DNA from: Streptomyces sp. NBC_01381
Lineage (GTDB): Bacteria > Actinomycetota > Actinomycetes > Streptomycetales > Streptomycetaceae
DNA: 64,000 bases
Assembly (NCBI RefSeq): GCF_026340305.1
Contig: NZ_JAPEPI010000001.1
Span: 3,348,001-3,412,000, forward strand
Direction of reading: 5' to 3'
Positions within the stretch are counted from its first letter, which is position 1. Each line of letters opens with the position of its first letter. Under the pieces are notes generated by a model that searched no databases, was not told the DNA's origin, and saw nothing but the letters and a program-made list of their open reading frames with translations. This document shows, piece after piece, positions 9,979-19,029 of this stretch. Made by a program: the position numbers and the translations under genes.

Positions 9979-10326
9979 ATGGCAGACACGCAGCAGGTGG
10001 ACGACAGCAAGCAGGCCGCGAAGGCCGAGCGGAAGGCGGCCAAGCTGGCCAAGGAGATCGGGGCCTTCGCCAAGGCGCACGGTGGTGCCGAGGGGCAGGT
10101 CGCGTACATCGGGCACGAGGGCACCCGGATCGTTCTCGTCGGTGAGGACGGCGGCTGGGGCGACCTGGTGGCGCCCACCTATGCCATCGCGCAGAGCGCC
10201 GTGGAGAAGGCCGGGATCACCGTCCACGAGAACTTCGACGGCGAGTTCGCGGCCAAGGTGAAGACCGGGCCCTATGAGTGGACGCGCATGGCGGGCATTC
10301 AGCTCGGCGGGCCGAAGAACGCCTGA
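9979..10326 (+). CDS. Conserved actinobacterial protein of unknown function
   Basis: 115 residues, start MADTQQVDDSKQAAKAERK. The N-terminal third is Lys/Ala-rich and likely helical. The rest alternates beta-type segments (VAYIGHEGTRIVLVGEDGGWG, ITVHENFDGEFAAKVKTGPYEW) with no signal peptide or membrane segment, suggesting a small cytosolic alpha/beta protein. Codon use matches neighbouring genes. It lies between ctaB and the amidohydrolase-like gene, with its own spacer on both sides. I cannot assign a function. Confidence 0.8.
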   Translation: MADTQQVDDSKQAAKAERKAAKLAKEIGAFAKAHGGAEGQVAYIGHEGTRIVLVGEDGGWGDLVAPTYAIAQSAVEKAGITVHENFDGEFAAKVKTGPYEWTRMAGIQLGGPKNA

Positions 10327-10390
10327 CGGCTCGCGGTCGATGTCGTACAGACTCGCCGAAAGCAACACCTGACGCCCGGCTCACCCGTTA

Positions 10391-10410
10391 GGACCGTAGG
10401 AGCACGGTCC
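10391..10410 (+). other. Small hairpin in leader of amidohydrolase-like gene
   Basis: A perfect 6-bp stem (GGACCG / CGGTCC) with an 8-nt loop ends 17 bp before the ATG of the next gene. It could affect translation or be chance. Confidence 0.3.
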
Positions 10411-10427
10411 GTCTACCGGGAGTCCGG

Positions 10428-11516
10428 ATGATCGAAACGCCGTCCCTGGTGGACCAGTACTGCCATGGCGTGCTGCGCACGGAGCTGGGCCTCGGCACCT
10501 TCGAGGCCCACCTCGGCCGCGGCGGGGGCCCGCCCGCGCCCGGCACCACCTTCTTCGACACCCAGACGGGCTTCGCGGTACGCCGCTGGTGCCCGCCGCT
10601 GCTCGGCCTCGAACCGCACTGCCCGCCCGCCCGCTATCTCGCCCGCCGTCGCGAACTGGGCGTGCTGGAAGCGGCCCGGCGGCTGTTGCAGGGCAGCGGC
10701 ATCACGACGTATCTCGTCGACACCGGGCTGCCGGGTGACCTCACCGGGCCCGATGAGATGGCCTCCACCGGTGCGGCCGAGGCGCACGAGATCGTCCGCC
10801 TCGAATTACTGGCCGAACAGGTGGCCGACACCTCCGGCACCGTCGACTCCTTCCTCGCCAATCTTGCCGAGTCCGTGCACGCGGCCGCCGCGGGTGCCGT
10901 CGCCTTCACGTCCGTCGCCGGCGTCCGGCACGGTCTCGCCCTGACGCCCGAACCGCCGGGTCCGGGGGAGGTGCGGGGCGCCGCGGGCCGCTGGCTCTCG
11001 GGGCGGCAGGTGGGCGGCGCCCTCGGGGACCCCGTACTGCTGAGGCATCTGCTGTGGATCGCCGTCGCGTCGGGGCGCCCGCTGCAGCTGCACGCGGGGG
11101 CCGGCGACCCGCAGGCGTACTTCGGGGGCTTCGCGCGGGCGACCGCGGGGCTCGGCACCGATCTCGTACTGCTGCACGGCTACCCCTATCACCGGGGCGC
11201 CGCCCACCTCGCGGGCGACTTCCCGCACGTGTACGCCGATCTGGGCCCCGCGCTGGTGCGCACCGGCGCCCGTGCGGCGGCCGTGCTCGCGGAGATCCTG
11301 GAACTCGCGCCGTTCGGCAAGGTGCTGTTCTCCAGCGGCGCGCACGGGCTACCCGAGCTGCACGTGGTGGGCGCGCGGCTGTTCAGGGAGGCGCTGGGCA
11401 GAGTGCTCGGCGGCTGGGTCGCGGACGGGGCGTGGTCCCTTGCGGACGCACAGAGGGTGGCGGGGCTCGTCGCGTCGGGCAACGCCCGCCGCGTGTACGG
11501 GCTTTCGGAGGGCTGA
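10428..11516 (+). CDS. Amidohydrolase-2-like protein with eroded metal site
   Basis: 362 residues, predicted TIM barrel of the amidohydrolase-2 (FluG N-terminal-like) group. Landmarks: N-terminal VDQYCHGVLRTE, LQLHAGAGDPQAYFGG, VLLHGYPYHRGAAHLA and GKVLFSSGAHGLPELH. Active family members normally have an HxH pair at the first strand and an Asp after the last strand. Here these read Y-C-H and S-G, so catalysis by the standard mechanism is doubtful. The start has a GGGAG ribosome site. It converges with ctaA, with only 6 bp between stops. Substrate unknown. Confidence 0.8.
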   Translation: MIETPSLVDQYCHGVLRTELGLGTFEAHLGRGGGPPAPGTTFFDTQTGFAVRRWCPPLLGLEPHCPPARYLARRRELGVLEAARRLLQGSGITTYLVDTGLPGDLTGPDEMASTGAAEAHEIVRLELLAEQVADTSGTVDSFLANLAESVHAAAAGAVAFTSVAGVRHGLALTPEPPGPGEVRGAAGRWLSGRQVGGALGDPVLLRHLLWIAVASGRPLQLHAGAGDPQAYFGGFARATAGLGTDLVLLHGYPYHRGAAHLAGDFPHVYADLGPALVRTGARAAAVLAEILELAPFGKVLFSSGAHGLPELHVVGARLFREALGRVLGGWVADGAWSLADAQRVAGLVASGNARRVYGLSEG

Positions 11517-11522
11517 GGCCCG

Positions 11523-12530
11523 TCAGACCGACGACAGGCGGGAGTCGTCGGCCTGCGCCGGGACCTCCACCGCGGTCAGCGGGCGCTCGCGCAGCGAGAG
11601 GAGCACCCTCACCACGCCGATCCACACCAGGCACGAGCCGAGCATGTGCAGGCCCACCAGGACCTCGGGCAGGTCCGTGAAGTACTGGACGTAGCCGATG
11701 GCGCCCTGGGCAAGGAGGATCAGGAACAGATCGCGGGTGCGGTGCAGCGGGCCCTTGGGCGCGTCCACGGCCTTGAGGACGAACCACAGGGCGAACGTCA
11801 GCGTCACCACGATCCAGGCGAGGACCGCGTGCACCTTGCTGACCGTCTCCCAGTCGAAGCCCATCCGCGGCACCTCGCTGGAGTCGCCCGCGTGCGGCCC
11901 CGAGCCGGTCACGACCGTGCCCACGGCGATCAGCAGTCCGGACGTCACGACCAGGAACCACACCAGCTGCGCCACGGCCTTGCCGACCAGCGGGCGCGGC
12001 TCGGCGTCGCCCTCGCGGGTGCGCTGCCACATCGTGACGGCGACCGCGATCAGGGCGGAGGAGAGCAGGAAGTGTGCCGCGACCGTCCACGGGTTCAGGC
12101 CGACGAGGACCACGATGCCGCCGAGCACGGCGTTGCTCATGACCAGCCAGAACTGGATCCAGCCGAGCCGGGTGAGGCTGCGCCGCATCGGCTTCTGGGA
12201 GCGCGCCGCGATGATGGCCCAGCCGACGGCCGCGCTGAGCACGTACGCCAGCATGCGGTTGCCGAACTCGATGAAGCCGTGGATGCCCATCTCGCTGGTC
12301 GCGGTCAGGGAGTCGTCCGTGCACTTGGGCCAGGTCGGGCAGCCGAGGCCCGAGCCGGTCAGGCGGACGGCGCCGCCGGTGACCACGATGCCCACCGTCA
12401 TCACGAGCGAGATCATCGCCGCGCGCCGGACGGTCCGCTGCTGCGGGGTCCAGCGTTCAGCGATGAAGGCGAGCGGGTTGCGCACGAATTGAGCGACGTC
12501 GGCTCGGGTCACGTTTGGCACGGGCCCCAT
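11523..12530 (-). CDS. ctaA: Haem A synthase (COX15/CtaA)
   Basis: Converts haem O to haem A for cytochrome c oxidase. Membrane protein of about 335 residues with eight predicted helices. The conserved cysteine pair is in GSGLGCPTWPKC and the haem-ligand region in HGFIEFGNRMLAY. I use the ATG giving MGPVPNVTRADVAQF. An upstream in-frame GTG (12551) and internal GTGs are also possible, and none has a strong ribosome site. Function pairs it with ctaB nearby. Confidence 0.93.
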   Translation of the reverse strand: MGPVPNVTRADVAQFVRNPLAFIAERWTPQQRTVRRAAMISLVMTVGIVVTGGAVRLTGSGLGCPTWPKCTDDSLTATSEMGIHGFIEFGNRMLAYVLSAAVGWAIIAARSQKPMRRSLTRLGWIQFWLVMSNAVLGGIVVLVGLNPWTVAAHFLLSSALIAVAVTMWQRTREGDAEPRPLVGKAVAQLVWFLVVTSGLLIAVGTVVTGSGPHAGDSSEVPRMGFDWETVSKVHAVLAWIVVTLTFALWFVLKAVDAPKGPLHRTRDLFLILLAQGAIGYVQYFTDLPEVLVGLHMLGSCLVWIGVVRVLLSLRERPLTAVEVPAQADDSRLSSV

Positions 12531-12593
12531 CGTAGGGGGCCGCTTGTGCACGCCTTCACGAGGGGGACGTAAGTGGCGTATCTGTGACGCCGG

Positions 12594-13364
12594 TTACTCC
12601 CAGCGGAAGAACTTCGCCGCCGCGCCGAGCCCCAGAACCGCCCACACGGCAAGGATCGCGAGGTCGCCCCACGGCATGCCCGCGCCGTGCTGGAGGACGT
12701 CCCGAAGACCGTCCGAGAGCGCCGAGATGGGCAGCAGGCCGAGCACCGACTGGGCGGCGTCCGGGAACTTGTCGAGCGGCACGATGACGCCGCCGCCCAC
12801 GAGCAGGAGCAGGAAGACCAGGTTCGCGGCGGCGAGCGTCGCCTCCGCCTTCAGGGTCCCCGCCATCAGCAGGCCGAGCCCGGAGAAGGCCGCGGTGCCG
12901 AGGATCAGGAGGAGGAGTACGGAGACGGGGTTGCCCTGCGGCGACCAGCCGAGCGCGAAGGCGATGACCGTGAGCAGGGCGATCTGCAGGACCTCGGTGA
13001 CCAGGACCGACAGGGTCTTGGCCGCCATCAGGCCCCAGCGGGGCAGCGGCGAGGCGCCGAGCCGCTTGAGCACGCCGTAGCGCCGCTCGAAGCCCGTCGC
13101 GATGGCCTGCCCGGTGAACGCCGTCGACATCACGGCGAGCGCGAGGATGCCGGGCGCGAGGAAGTCGACGGCCTTGCCCTCACCCGTGTCGACGATGTCG
13201 ACCGCGCTGAACAGCACGAGCAGCAGGGTCGGGATCACGACCGTGAGGAGCAACTGCTCGCCGTTGCGCAGCAGCATCTTCGTCTCGAGCGCCGCCTGCG
13301 CGGCGATCATGCGGGGGAGCGGGGCGGCGCCCGGCTTCGGTGCGTACGTACCGGCGGCGCTCAT
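12594..13364 (-). CDS. ABC-2 type exporter permease
   Basis: 256 residues with six predicted membrane helices, ABC-2 fold. The N-terminal cytoplasmic stretch is followed by LLLTVVIPTLLLVLFSAVDIV, and the central cytoplasmic GFERRYGVLKRLGASPLPRWGL motif is typical of the family. The ATG overlaps the stop of the upstream ATPase gene, so the two form one exporter. Gene order next to ctaA is shared with other actinobacteria, but the substrate is not known from sequence. Confidence 0.9.
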   Translation of the reverse strand: MSAAGTYAPKPGAAPLPRMIAAQAALETKMLLRNGEQLLLTVVIPTLLLVLFSAVDIVDTGEGKAVDFLAPGILALAVMSTAFTGQAIATGFERRYGVLKRLGASPLPRWGLMAAKTLSVLVTEVLQIALLTVIAFALGWSPQGNPVSVLLLLILGTAAFSGLGLLMAGTLKAEATLAAANLVFLLLLVGGGVIVPLDKFPDAAQSVLGLLPISALSDGLRDVLQHGAGMPWGDLAILAVWAVLGLGAAAKFFRWE

Positions 13365-14287
13365 CCGCGCAGCTCCTTGCCTGTGAGCTCGAGGAAGACG
13401 TCTTCGAGGGTGTGGCGTTCGACCGCGATCTTCTCCGGCATGACGCCGTGCTGGGCGCACCAGGAGGTGACGGTGGCGAGCAGCTGGGGGTCGACCGTGC
13501 CGCTCACGCGGTAGGCGCCGGGGGTGAGTTCGGCTGCCGCCGAGTCCGGCGGCAGCGCCTTGAGCAGGGAGGCGACGTCGAGTCCCGGGCGCCCGGTGAA
13601 GCGCAGGGTGTTCTCGGCGCCGCCGCGGCACAGCTCCTCGGGGCTGCCCTCGGCGATGACCTTGCCCGCGTCGATGATCGCGACGTCGTCGGAGAGCTCC
13701 TCGGCCTCGTCCATGTGATGCGTGGTGAGGATGACGGAGACACCGTCGCGGCGCAGATCGCGTACGAGATCCCAGGTGGCCCGGCGTGCCTGCGGGTCGA
13801 GGCCCGCGGTGGGCTCGTCCAGGAAGACAAGTTCGGGCCGGCCGACCACGGCCATCGCGAGTGCGAGGCGCTGCTGCTGGCCGCCGGAGAGCCGCCGGTA
13901 GGTGGTGCGGCCGCAGCTCTCCAGGCCCAGGCGCTCGATCAGCGCGCCCACGTCCAGCGGGTCTGCGTGCAGCTTCGCCACGTGCCGCAGCATCTCGTCG
14001 GCGCGGGCGCCGGAGTAGACGCCGCCCGACTGCAGCATCACGCCTATGCGGGGGCGCAGGGCCGCGGCCTGCGTGACCGGGTCGAGGCCGAGGACGCGGA
14101 CCGTGCCCGCGTCCGGCCTGCGGTAACCCTCGCAGGTCTCGATCGTGGTGGTCTTCCCGGCGCCGTTCGGCCCGAGGACGGCGGTGACGGTGCCCGCGCG
14201 GACCCGGAGGTCGAGGCCGTCCACCGCGGTCTTCTTGCCGTACCGCTTGACCAGGCCGGTGACCTGGACGACGGACTCAGTTCCCAT
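13361..14287 (-). CDS. ABC exporter ATP-binding protein
   Basis: 308 residues. Walker A GPNGAGKTTT near residue 40, signature LSGGQQQRLALAMA, Walker B PELVFLDEPTAGLD and the switch histidine in ILTTHHMDEAEELSDD. A DUF4162-like C-terminal region follows the ATPase core, as in DrrA-type drug exporters. Start MGTESVVQVTGLVKRYG. It drives the permease encoded directly downstream (4-base overlap). Confidence 0.93.
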   Translation of the reverse strand: MGTESVVQVTGLVKRYGKKTAVDGLDLRVRAGTVTAVLGPNGAGKTTTIETCEGYRRPDAGTVRVLGLDPVTQAAALRPRIGVMLQSGGVYSGARADEMLRHVAKLHADPLDVGALIERLGLESCGRTTYRRLSGGQQQRLALAMAVVGRPELVFLDEPTAGLDPQARRATWDLVRDLRRDGVSVILTTHHMDEAEELSDDVAIIDAGKVIAEGSPEELCRGGAENTLRFTGRPGLDVASLLKALPPDSAAAELTPGAYRVSGTVDPQLLATVTSWCAQHGVMPEKIAVERHTLEDVFLELTGKELRG

Positions 14288-14333
14288 GGCGGGAAGTCTA
14301 GAGAGGGGGAGACGGGCCGTGGGCAGGGGGCTG

Positions 14334-15146
14334 CTACCCGGCGAACTCGGCCCGCGAGCGGTGGATGTCCAGCCACCGCTCGGCGTACGCGACCGCGTCG
14401 GCGACGGGGAAGAGCCGTGCCGTCGCGGCACCGACCTTGCCCCGCACGACCGGCCTGTCCCGCTCGAAGTCCGAGCCGAGCTCGTCGAAGCGCTCATCGG
14501 AGATGGAGGGCTCGCGCACCGTCGTCCACCGGCGGCCCTCCGGCGTCATGACCGCGAAGGAGTTCTCGACCTCAGGGGCGGGGATCCGGTACTCGGCCAG
14601 GTGGAAGGAGGTGCAGGAGCCGAAGCCGGCGCCGAGCAGCAGCACACGCGCGTGCACCTCTTCGAGGCGGGCCAGCGGGCTGCGCTCACCCAGGCGGCAG
14701 TCGAGCGCGTGCCCCTCCATGAGGGCCGCGGCGCGCGGGCCGATCGCCGCGAAGGAGGTCTGCGGGTGTGCGCTGCGGACGGCTCCGGGCCAGGTCCGCA
14801 CGGTCTCGGGGATCACGCCGACGCCCCGGGTGGGCGCGGTGCGCGGGTCGTACGCGGGGATGGACGCGCGGATCTCGGGCCACCAGGACTCGGGCACGGG
14901 AGGGTTCTCCCACTCGGCGGGGTCCGAGTTGTCGCTGGACTGCGCGGGGACCACCAGCGTGCCGATTTCGCCCAGGGCGTCGAGCAGTGATTGCACGACG
15001 GCGATCTGGCCGCCGCTGACCCAGCCGAGCGCGCTGAGCGAGGAGTGCACGAGGAGGGTCTCGCCGGGCCGCACGCCGAGCTCGCGGAGGTCGGCGGCAA
15101 GAGACGTCCGCGTACACAAAGGGCCGGTGGGAGGGGGTGTGGGCAT
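14334..15146 (-). CDS. Aminoglycoside N(3)-acetyltransferase family protein
   Basis: 270 residues, AAC(3)/YokD fold. Visible family motifs: LLVHSSLSALGWVSGG near residue 30, AHPQTSFAAIGPRA near 125 and LLLGAGFGSCTSFHLAEY near 170, which line the acetyl-CoA and antibiotic sites. Members acetylate the 3-amino group of aminoglycosides. Chromosomal homologues in Streptomyces may be self-protection enzymes or act on other amines, so resistance is not proven. It is transcribed divergently from sufR across a regulatory spacer. Confidence 0.85.
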   Translation of the reverse strand: MPTPPPTGPLCTRTSLAADLRELGVRPGETLLVHSSLSALGWVSGGQIAVVQSLLDALGEIGTLVVPAQSSDNSDPAEWENPPVPESWWPEIRASIPAYDPRTAPTRGVGVIPETVRTWPGAVRSAHPQTSFAAIGPRAAALMEGHALDCRLGERSPLARLEEVHARVLLLGAGFGSCTSFHLAEYRIPAPEVENSFAVMTPEGRRWTTVREPSISDERFDELGSDFERDRPVVRGKVGAATARLFPVADAVAYAERWLDIHRSRAEFAG

Positions 15147-15216
15147 GGTCTGGGAGTTTCCTCGGAGCAGCTCTCGACCGCCACCGATTTGATCGATCAG
15201 TGATCATTTCCGCAGG

Positions 15217-15235
15217 TCAGCTTAGGTATGCCTAA
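15217..15235. promoter_or_regulatory. Candidate iron box (DmdR1/IdeR type) upstream of sufR
   Basis: The 19 bp TCAGCTTAGGTATGCCTAA match 13 of 19 positions of the Streptomyces iron-box consensus as I know it (TTAGGTTAGGCTCACCTAA). It contains a CTTAGG-N4-CCTAAG dyad. It lies about 75 bp before the sufR start, in the spacer shared with the acetyltransferase gene. Binding is inferred. Confidence 0.45.
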
Positions 15236-15294
15236 GTGATGCAGCGCACCGGACCGCGATCCGGACGTGGGTTGTCAGGCTCTGAGGAATTACG

Positions 15295-15308
15295 CAACAA
15301 TGGCGTTG
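15295..15308. promoter_or_regulatory. Candidate SufR operator overlapping the sufR start codon
   Basis: CAAC-AATGGC-GTTG is an exact CAAC-N6-GTTG dyad, the motif described for cyanobacterial SufR. Its last base is the first base of the proposed sufR GTG start, so bound SufR would sit on the translation start region of its own operon. Confidence 0.5.
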
Positions 15309-16030
15309 TGAAAAACGTTGGCGAGGCTCCGCAGGAGGAACTCGCGACCGGGGAGCGGTCTACGCGCAACCGGGTCGCGCGCTCCGTCCTGGATCACGGC
15401 CCGTCCACCGTCGCAGACCTCGCGAAGCGCCTCGGTCTCACCCAGGCAGCCGTACGCAGGCACCTGGACACGCTCGTCCACGAGAACGTGGTCGAGCCCC
15501 GCGAGCAGCGCGTCTACGGCACGCGTACCCGCGGGCGCCCCGCCAAGGTCTTCGCCCTGACGGACTGCGGCCGGGACGCCTTCGACCAGTCCTACGACAA
15601 GCTCGCCGCCGACGCCCTGCGCTGGATCGGCGAGCGGCACGGCGAGGGAGCGGTCGTCGAATTCGCCCGCGAGCGCATCGCCTCCCAGGCCGAGGCCTAC
15701 CGCAAGGCGATCGACGCGGCGCCTCCGGAGCAGCGCACCGAGGCTCTTGCGAAGGCGTTGACCCGCGACGGGTACGCTGCTACGGCTCGCAGCGCGCCGG
15801 TAGGCGAGCAGCTGTGCCAGCACCACTGCCCCGTCGCTCATGTCGCCGAGCAGTACCCGCAACTGTGCGAGGCGGAGACGGAGATCTTCTCCGTCCTGCT
15901 CGGAACGCATGTCCAGCGGCTCGCCACCATCGCCCACGGCGACGGCGTCTGCACGACGTTCATTCCCCGCAACACCCCACAGACCACTGATAACGCATCT
16001 GCAAGCACGGCCGGGAGGAACCCCGCATGA
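15308..16030 (+). CDS. sufR: SufR-type Fe-S sensing repressor
   Basis: Winged-helix regulator (240 residues) that heads the suf operon. The DNA-binding domain is at about residues 20-90 ([20 protein letters not shown], then [13 protein letters not shown] and [18 protein letters not shown]). The C-terminal cysteine cluster [20 protein letters not shown] followed by C fits SufR, which holds a labile Fe-S cluster and releases DNA when it is lost. I choose the GTG at 15308 ([11 protein letters not shown]) because upstream residues look non-coding. Its stop overlaps the sufB start. Likely autoregulated. Confidence 0.88.
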   Translation: MKNVGEAPQEELATGERSTRNRVARSVLDHGPSTVADLAKRLGLTQAAVRRHLDTLVHENVVEPREQRVYGTRTRGRPAKVFALTDCGRDAFDQSYDKLAADALRWIGERHGEGAVVEFARERIASQAEAYRKAIDAAPPEQRTEALAKALTRDGYAATARSAPVGEQLCQHHCPVAHVAEQYPQLCEAETEIFSVLLGTHVQRLATIAHGDGVCTTFIPRNTPQTTDNASASTAGRNPA

Positions 16031-17448
16031 CTCTCCCCACGGAGACTGCCCACCCCGAACTCGAGGGTCTGGGTACGTACGAATACGGCTGGGCCGACTC
16101 CGACGCGGCTGGTGCCTCTGCCAAGCGCGGCATCAACGAGGACGTCGTCCGGGACATCTCGGCCAAGAAGTCCGAGCCGGAGTGGATGACCAAGCTCCGC
16201 CTCAAGGGCCTGCGCCTCTTCGACAAGAAGCCCATGCCGAACTGGGGCTCGGACCTGTCGGGCATCGACTTCGACAACATCAAGTACTTCGTGCGCTCCA
16301 CGGAGAAGCAGGCGGAGTCCTGGGAGGACCTGCCCGAGGACATCAAGAACACGTACGACAAGCTCGGCATCCCCGAGGCGGAGAAGCAGCGCCTCGTCGC
16401 CGGTGTCGCGGCCCAGTACGAGTCCGAGGTCGTCTACCACCAGATCCGTGAGGACCTGGAGGAGCAGGGCGTCATCTTCCTGGACACCGACACGGCGCTG
16501 AAGGAGCACCCGGAGCTCTTCAAGGAGTACTTCGGGACCGTCATCCCCGTCGGCGACAACAAGTTCGCGTCGCTGAACACGGCCGTCTGGTCCGGCGGCT
16601 CGTTCATCTACGTCCCCAAGGGCGTGCACGTCGAGATCCCGCTCCAGGCCTACTTCCGCATCAACACGGAGAACATGGGCCAGTTCGAGCGGACCCTGAT
16701 CATCGTGGACGAGGACGCCTACGTTCACTACGTCGAGGGCTGCACCGCGCCGATCTACAAGTCGGACTCGCTGCACTCCGCGGTCGTCGAGATCATCGTC
16801 AAGAAGGGCGGCCGCTGCCGCTACACGACGATCCAGAACTGGTCGAACAACGTCTACAACCTGGTCACCAAGCGCGCCGTGGCGTACGAGGGCGCGACCA
16901 TGGAGTGGATCGACGGCAACATCGGCTCCAAGGTGACGATGAAGTACCCGGCTGTTTACCTCATGGGTGAGCACGCCAAGGGTGAGACCCTCTCCATCGC
17001 CTTCGCGGGCGAGGGCCAGCACCAGGACGCCGGTTCCAAGATGGTCCACATGGCGCCGAACACGTCCTCCAACATCGTCTCGAAGTCCGTGGCGCGTGGC
17101 GGTGGCCGCACCTCCTATCGCGGTCTCGTCGAGATCGGTGAGGGCGCCGCCGGATCGAAGTCGAACGTGCTCTGTGACGCGCTGCTCGTCGACACGATCT
17201 CCCGCTCGGACACGTACCCGTACGTCGACGTCCGCGAGGACGACGTCTCCATGGGTCACGAGGCGACCGTCTCCAAGGTCTCCGACGACCAGCTCTTCTA
17301 CCTGATGAGCCGCGGCATGACCGAGTTCGAGGCCATGGCGATGATCGTCCGCGGCTTCGTCGAGCCGATCGCCAAGGAGCTGCCCATGGAGTACGCCCTG
17401 GAGCTGAACCGGCTGATCGAGCTGCAGATGGAGGGCTCGGTCGGTTAA
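16027..17448 (+). CDS. sufB: Fe-S cluster scaffold protein SufB
   Basis: Core subunit of the SufBC2D scaffold on which Fe-S clusters are built. 473 residues, full length. The beta-helix core begins near [16 protein letters not shown]. Conserved family segments include [19 protein letters not shown], the cysteine-bearing [10 protein letters not shown] and the C-terminal [16 protein letters not shown]. The ATG overlaps the sufR stop by 4 bases. sufD follows after 65 bp. Confidence 0.97.
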   Translation: MTLPTETAHPELEGLGTYEYGWADSDAAGASAKRGINEDVVRDISAKKSEPEWMTKLRLKGLRLFDKKPMPNWGSDLSGIDFDNIKYFVRSTEKQAESWEDLPEDIKNTYDKLGIPEAEKQRLVAGVAAQYESEVVYHQIREDLEEQGVIFLDTDTALKEHPELFKEYFGTVIPVGDNKFASLNTAVWSGGSFIYVPKGVHVEIPLQAYFRINTENMGQFERTLIIVDEDAYVHYVEGCTAPIYKSDSLHSAVVEIIVKKGGRCRYTTIQNWSNNVYNLVTKRAVAYEGATMEWIDGNIGSKVTMKYPAVYLMGEHAKGETLSIAFAGEGQHQDAGSKMVHMAPNTSSNIVSKSVARGGGRTSYRGLVEIGEGAAGSKSNVLCDALLVDTISRSDTYPYVDVREDDVSMGHEATVSKVSDDQLFYLMSRGMTEFEAMAMIVRGFVEPIAKELPMEYALELNRLIELQMEGSVG

Positions 17449-17513
17449 GACCCGGCCGCGTCCCCGTAGCAGCGAGCAGACTTCTTACGCAGAGAGAGAG
17501 CACGACGACAGCC

Positions 17514-18710
17514 ATGGCTGAGGCTCAGAACATCCCGGTGGGATCCACCACCGCCGGATCCATCGCGGTGGCCGCCGAGTCCACCGTCGCCACCCGTATG
17601 AGCGCACCCCCGTCCTTCGACGTGGCGGACTTCCCGGTCCCCCACGGCCGCGAGGAGGAGTGGCGGTTCACGCCGCTCGAGCGCCTTCGCGGGCTGCACG
17701 ACGGCACGGCGGTCGCCACCGGCGGCATCCGTGTCGAGGTGACGGCGCCGGCGGGCGTGACCCAGGAGACCGTCGGCCGGGACGACGCGCGCGTGGGCAA
17801 GGCGGGCAAGCCCGTCGACCGCGTCGCCGCGCAGGCGTACTCGTCCTTCGAGAAGGCCTCGGTCGTGACCGTCCCCAAGGAGACGGTGCTCACCGAGCCG
17901 ATCCGGATCGCCGTGCACGGGGAATCCCAGAATGGACAAACCGCCACCGCCTTCGCGCACCAGGTCATCGAGGTCGGCGCGTTCGCCGAGGCGCTCGTCG
18001 TCATCGACCACACCGGCGACGCCGTGCTCGCCGCCAACGTCGACTACCTCCTGGGCGACGGCGCCAAGCTGACCGTCGTCTCCGTCCAGGACTGGGACGA
18101 CAAGGCCGTGCACGTCGCGCAGCACAACGCGCTGATCGGCCGGGACGCCTCCTTCAAGTCGGTCGTCGTGACCTTCGGCGGCGACGTCGTCCGCCTGCAC
18201 CCGCGCGTCGAGTACGCGGGCACGGGCGGCGAGGCCGAGCTCCTCGGTCTGTACGTCACCGACGCGGGCCAGCACCAGGAGCACCGCCTCCTGGTCGACC
18301 ACAACCAGCCGCACTGCAAGTCGAACGTCGTCTACAAGGGCGCGCTCCAGGGCGACAACGCGCACGCGGTGTGGATCGGCGACGTCCTCATCGAGGCCGC
18401 GGCCGAGGGCACGGACACGTACGAGATGAACCGCAACCTGGTTCTGACCGACGGCGCCCGTGTCGACTCGGTACCGAACCTCGAGATCGAGACCGGCGAG
18501 ATCGTCGGCGCGGGCCACGCATCGGCGACCGGCCGTTTCGACGACGAGCAGCTCTTCTACCTGCAGTCGCGCGGTATCCCGGAGGACGAGGCGCGCCGCC
18601 TGGTCGTCCGTGGATTCTTCGCCGAGCTGATCCAGCAGATCGGCCTGCCCGACATCGAAGAGCGCCTCCTCGCCAAGATCGAAGAGGAGCTGGAGGCGTC
18701 GGTCGCATGA
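17514..18710 (+). CDS. sufD: Fe-S cluster assembly protein SufD
   Basis: Partner of SufB and SufC in the scaffold complex. 398 residues. SufB/SufD-family C-terminal core with DDEQLFYLQSRGIPEDEARR, the counterpart of the SufB C-terminal motif. The variable N-terminal region includes HGREEEWRFTPLERLRGLHD. The stop overlaps the ATG of the Rieske-type gene, showing translational coupling. Confidence 0.96.
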   Translation: MAEAQNIPVGSTTAGSIAVAAESTVATRMSAPPSFDVADFPVPHGREEEWRFTPLERLRGLHDGTAVATGGIRVEVTAPAGVTQETVGRDDARVGKAGKPVDRVAAQAYSSFEKASVVTVPKETVLTEPIRIAVHGESQNGQTATAFAHQVIEVGAFAEALVVIDHTGDAVLAANVDYLLGDGAKLTVVSVQDWDDKAVHVAQHNALIGRDASFKSVVVTFGGDVVRLHPRVEYAGTGGEAELLGLYVTDAGQHQEHRLLVDHNQPHCKSNVVYKGALQGDNAHAVWIGDVLIEAAAEGTDTYEMNRNLVLTDGARVDSVPNLEIETGEIVGAGHASATGRFDDEQLFYLQSRGIPEDEARRLVVRGFFAELIQQIGLPDIEERLLAKIEEELEASVA

Positions 18711-19024
18711 CATTCGTACGCGCCTGTGGCCTGAGCGAGCTGTCGGAGGACACCCCGAAGCGGGTGGAACTCGACGGCACGCCGGTCTCGGTCGTCCACA
18801 CCGAGGGCGAGGTGTTCGCGATCTACGACATCTGCTCGCACGCGAACGTCTCCCTCTCCGAGGGAGAGGTGGAGGACTGTCAGATCGAGTGCTGGCTGCA
18901 CGGCTCCAGCTTCGACCTCCGCACCGGCAAGCCGTCCGGCCTTCCCGCGACGCGCCCCGTCCCCGTATACCCCGTAAAGATCGAAGGGGACGATGTGCTC
19001 GTCTCCGTCACCCAGGAGTCCTGA
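18707..19024 (+). CDS. Rieske-type ferredoxin in the suf operon
   Basis: 105 residues with one Rieske [2Fe-2S] domain. The ligand motifs are C-x-H (ICSHANVSL, residues about 43-46) and C-x2-H (ECWLHGSSFDL, about 62-65). It resembles the small electron-carrier subunit of non-haem dioxygenases, but its place between sufD and sufC points to a role in electron supply during Fe-S assembly (inference from context). No signal or membrane segment. Confidence 0.92.
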   Translation: MTFVRACGLSELSEDTPKRVELDGTPVSVVHTEGEVFAIYDICSHANVSLSEGEVEDCQIECWLHGSSFDLRTGKPSGLPATRPVPVYPVKIEGDDVLVSVTQES

Positions 19025-19029
19025 GGCAC

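Noticed and set aside
11646..12572. Long plus-strand frames opposite ctaA and the ABC exporter genes
   Set aside because: They are antisense shadows with His/Arg/Gln-rich composition and no domains; the minus-strand genes are clear.
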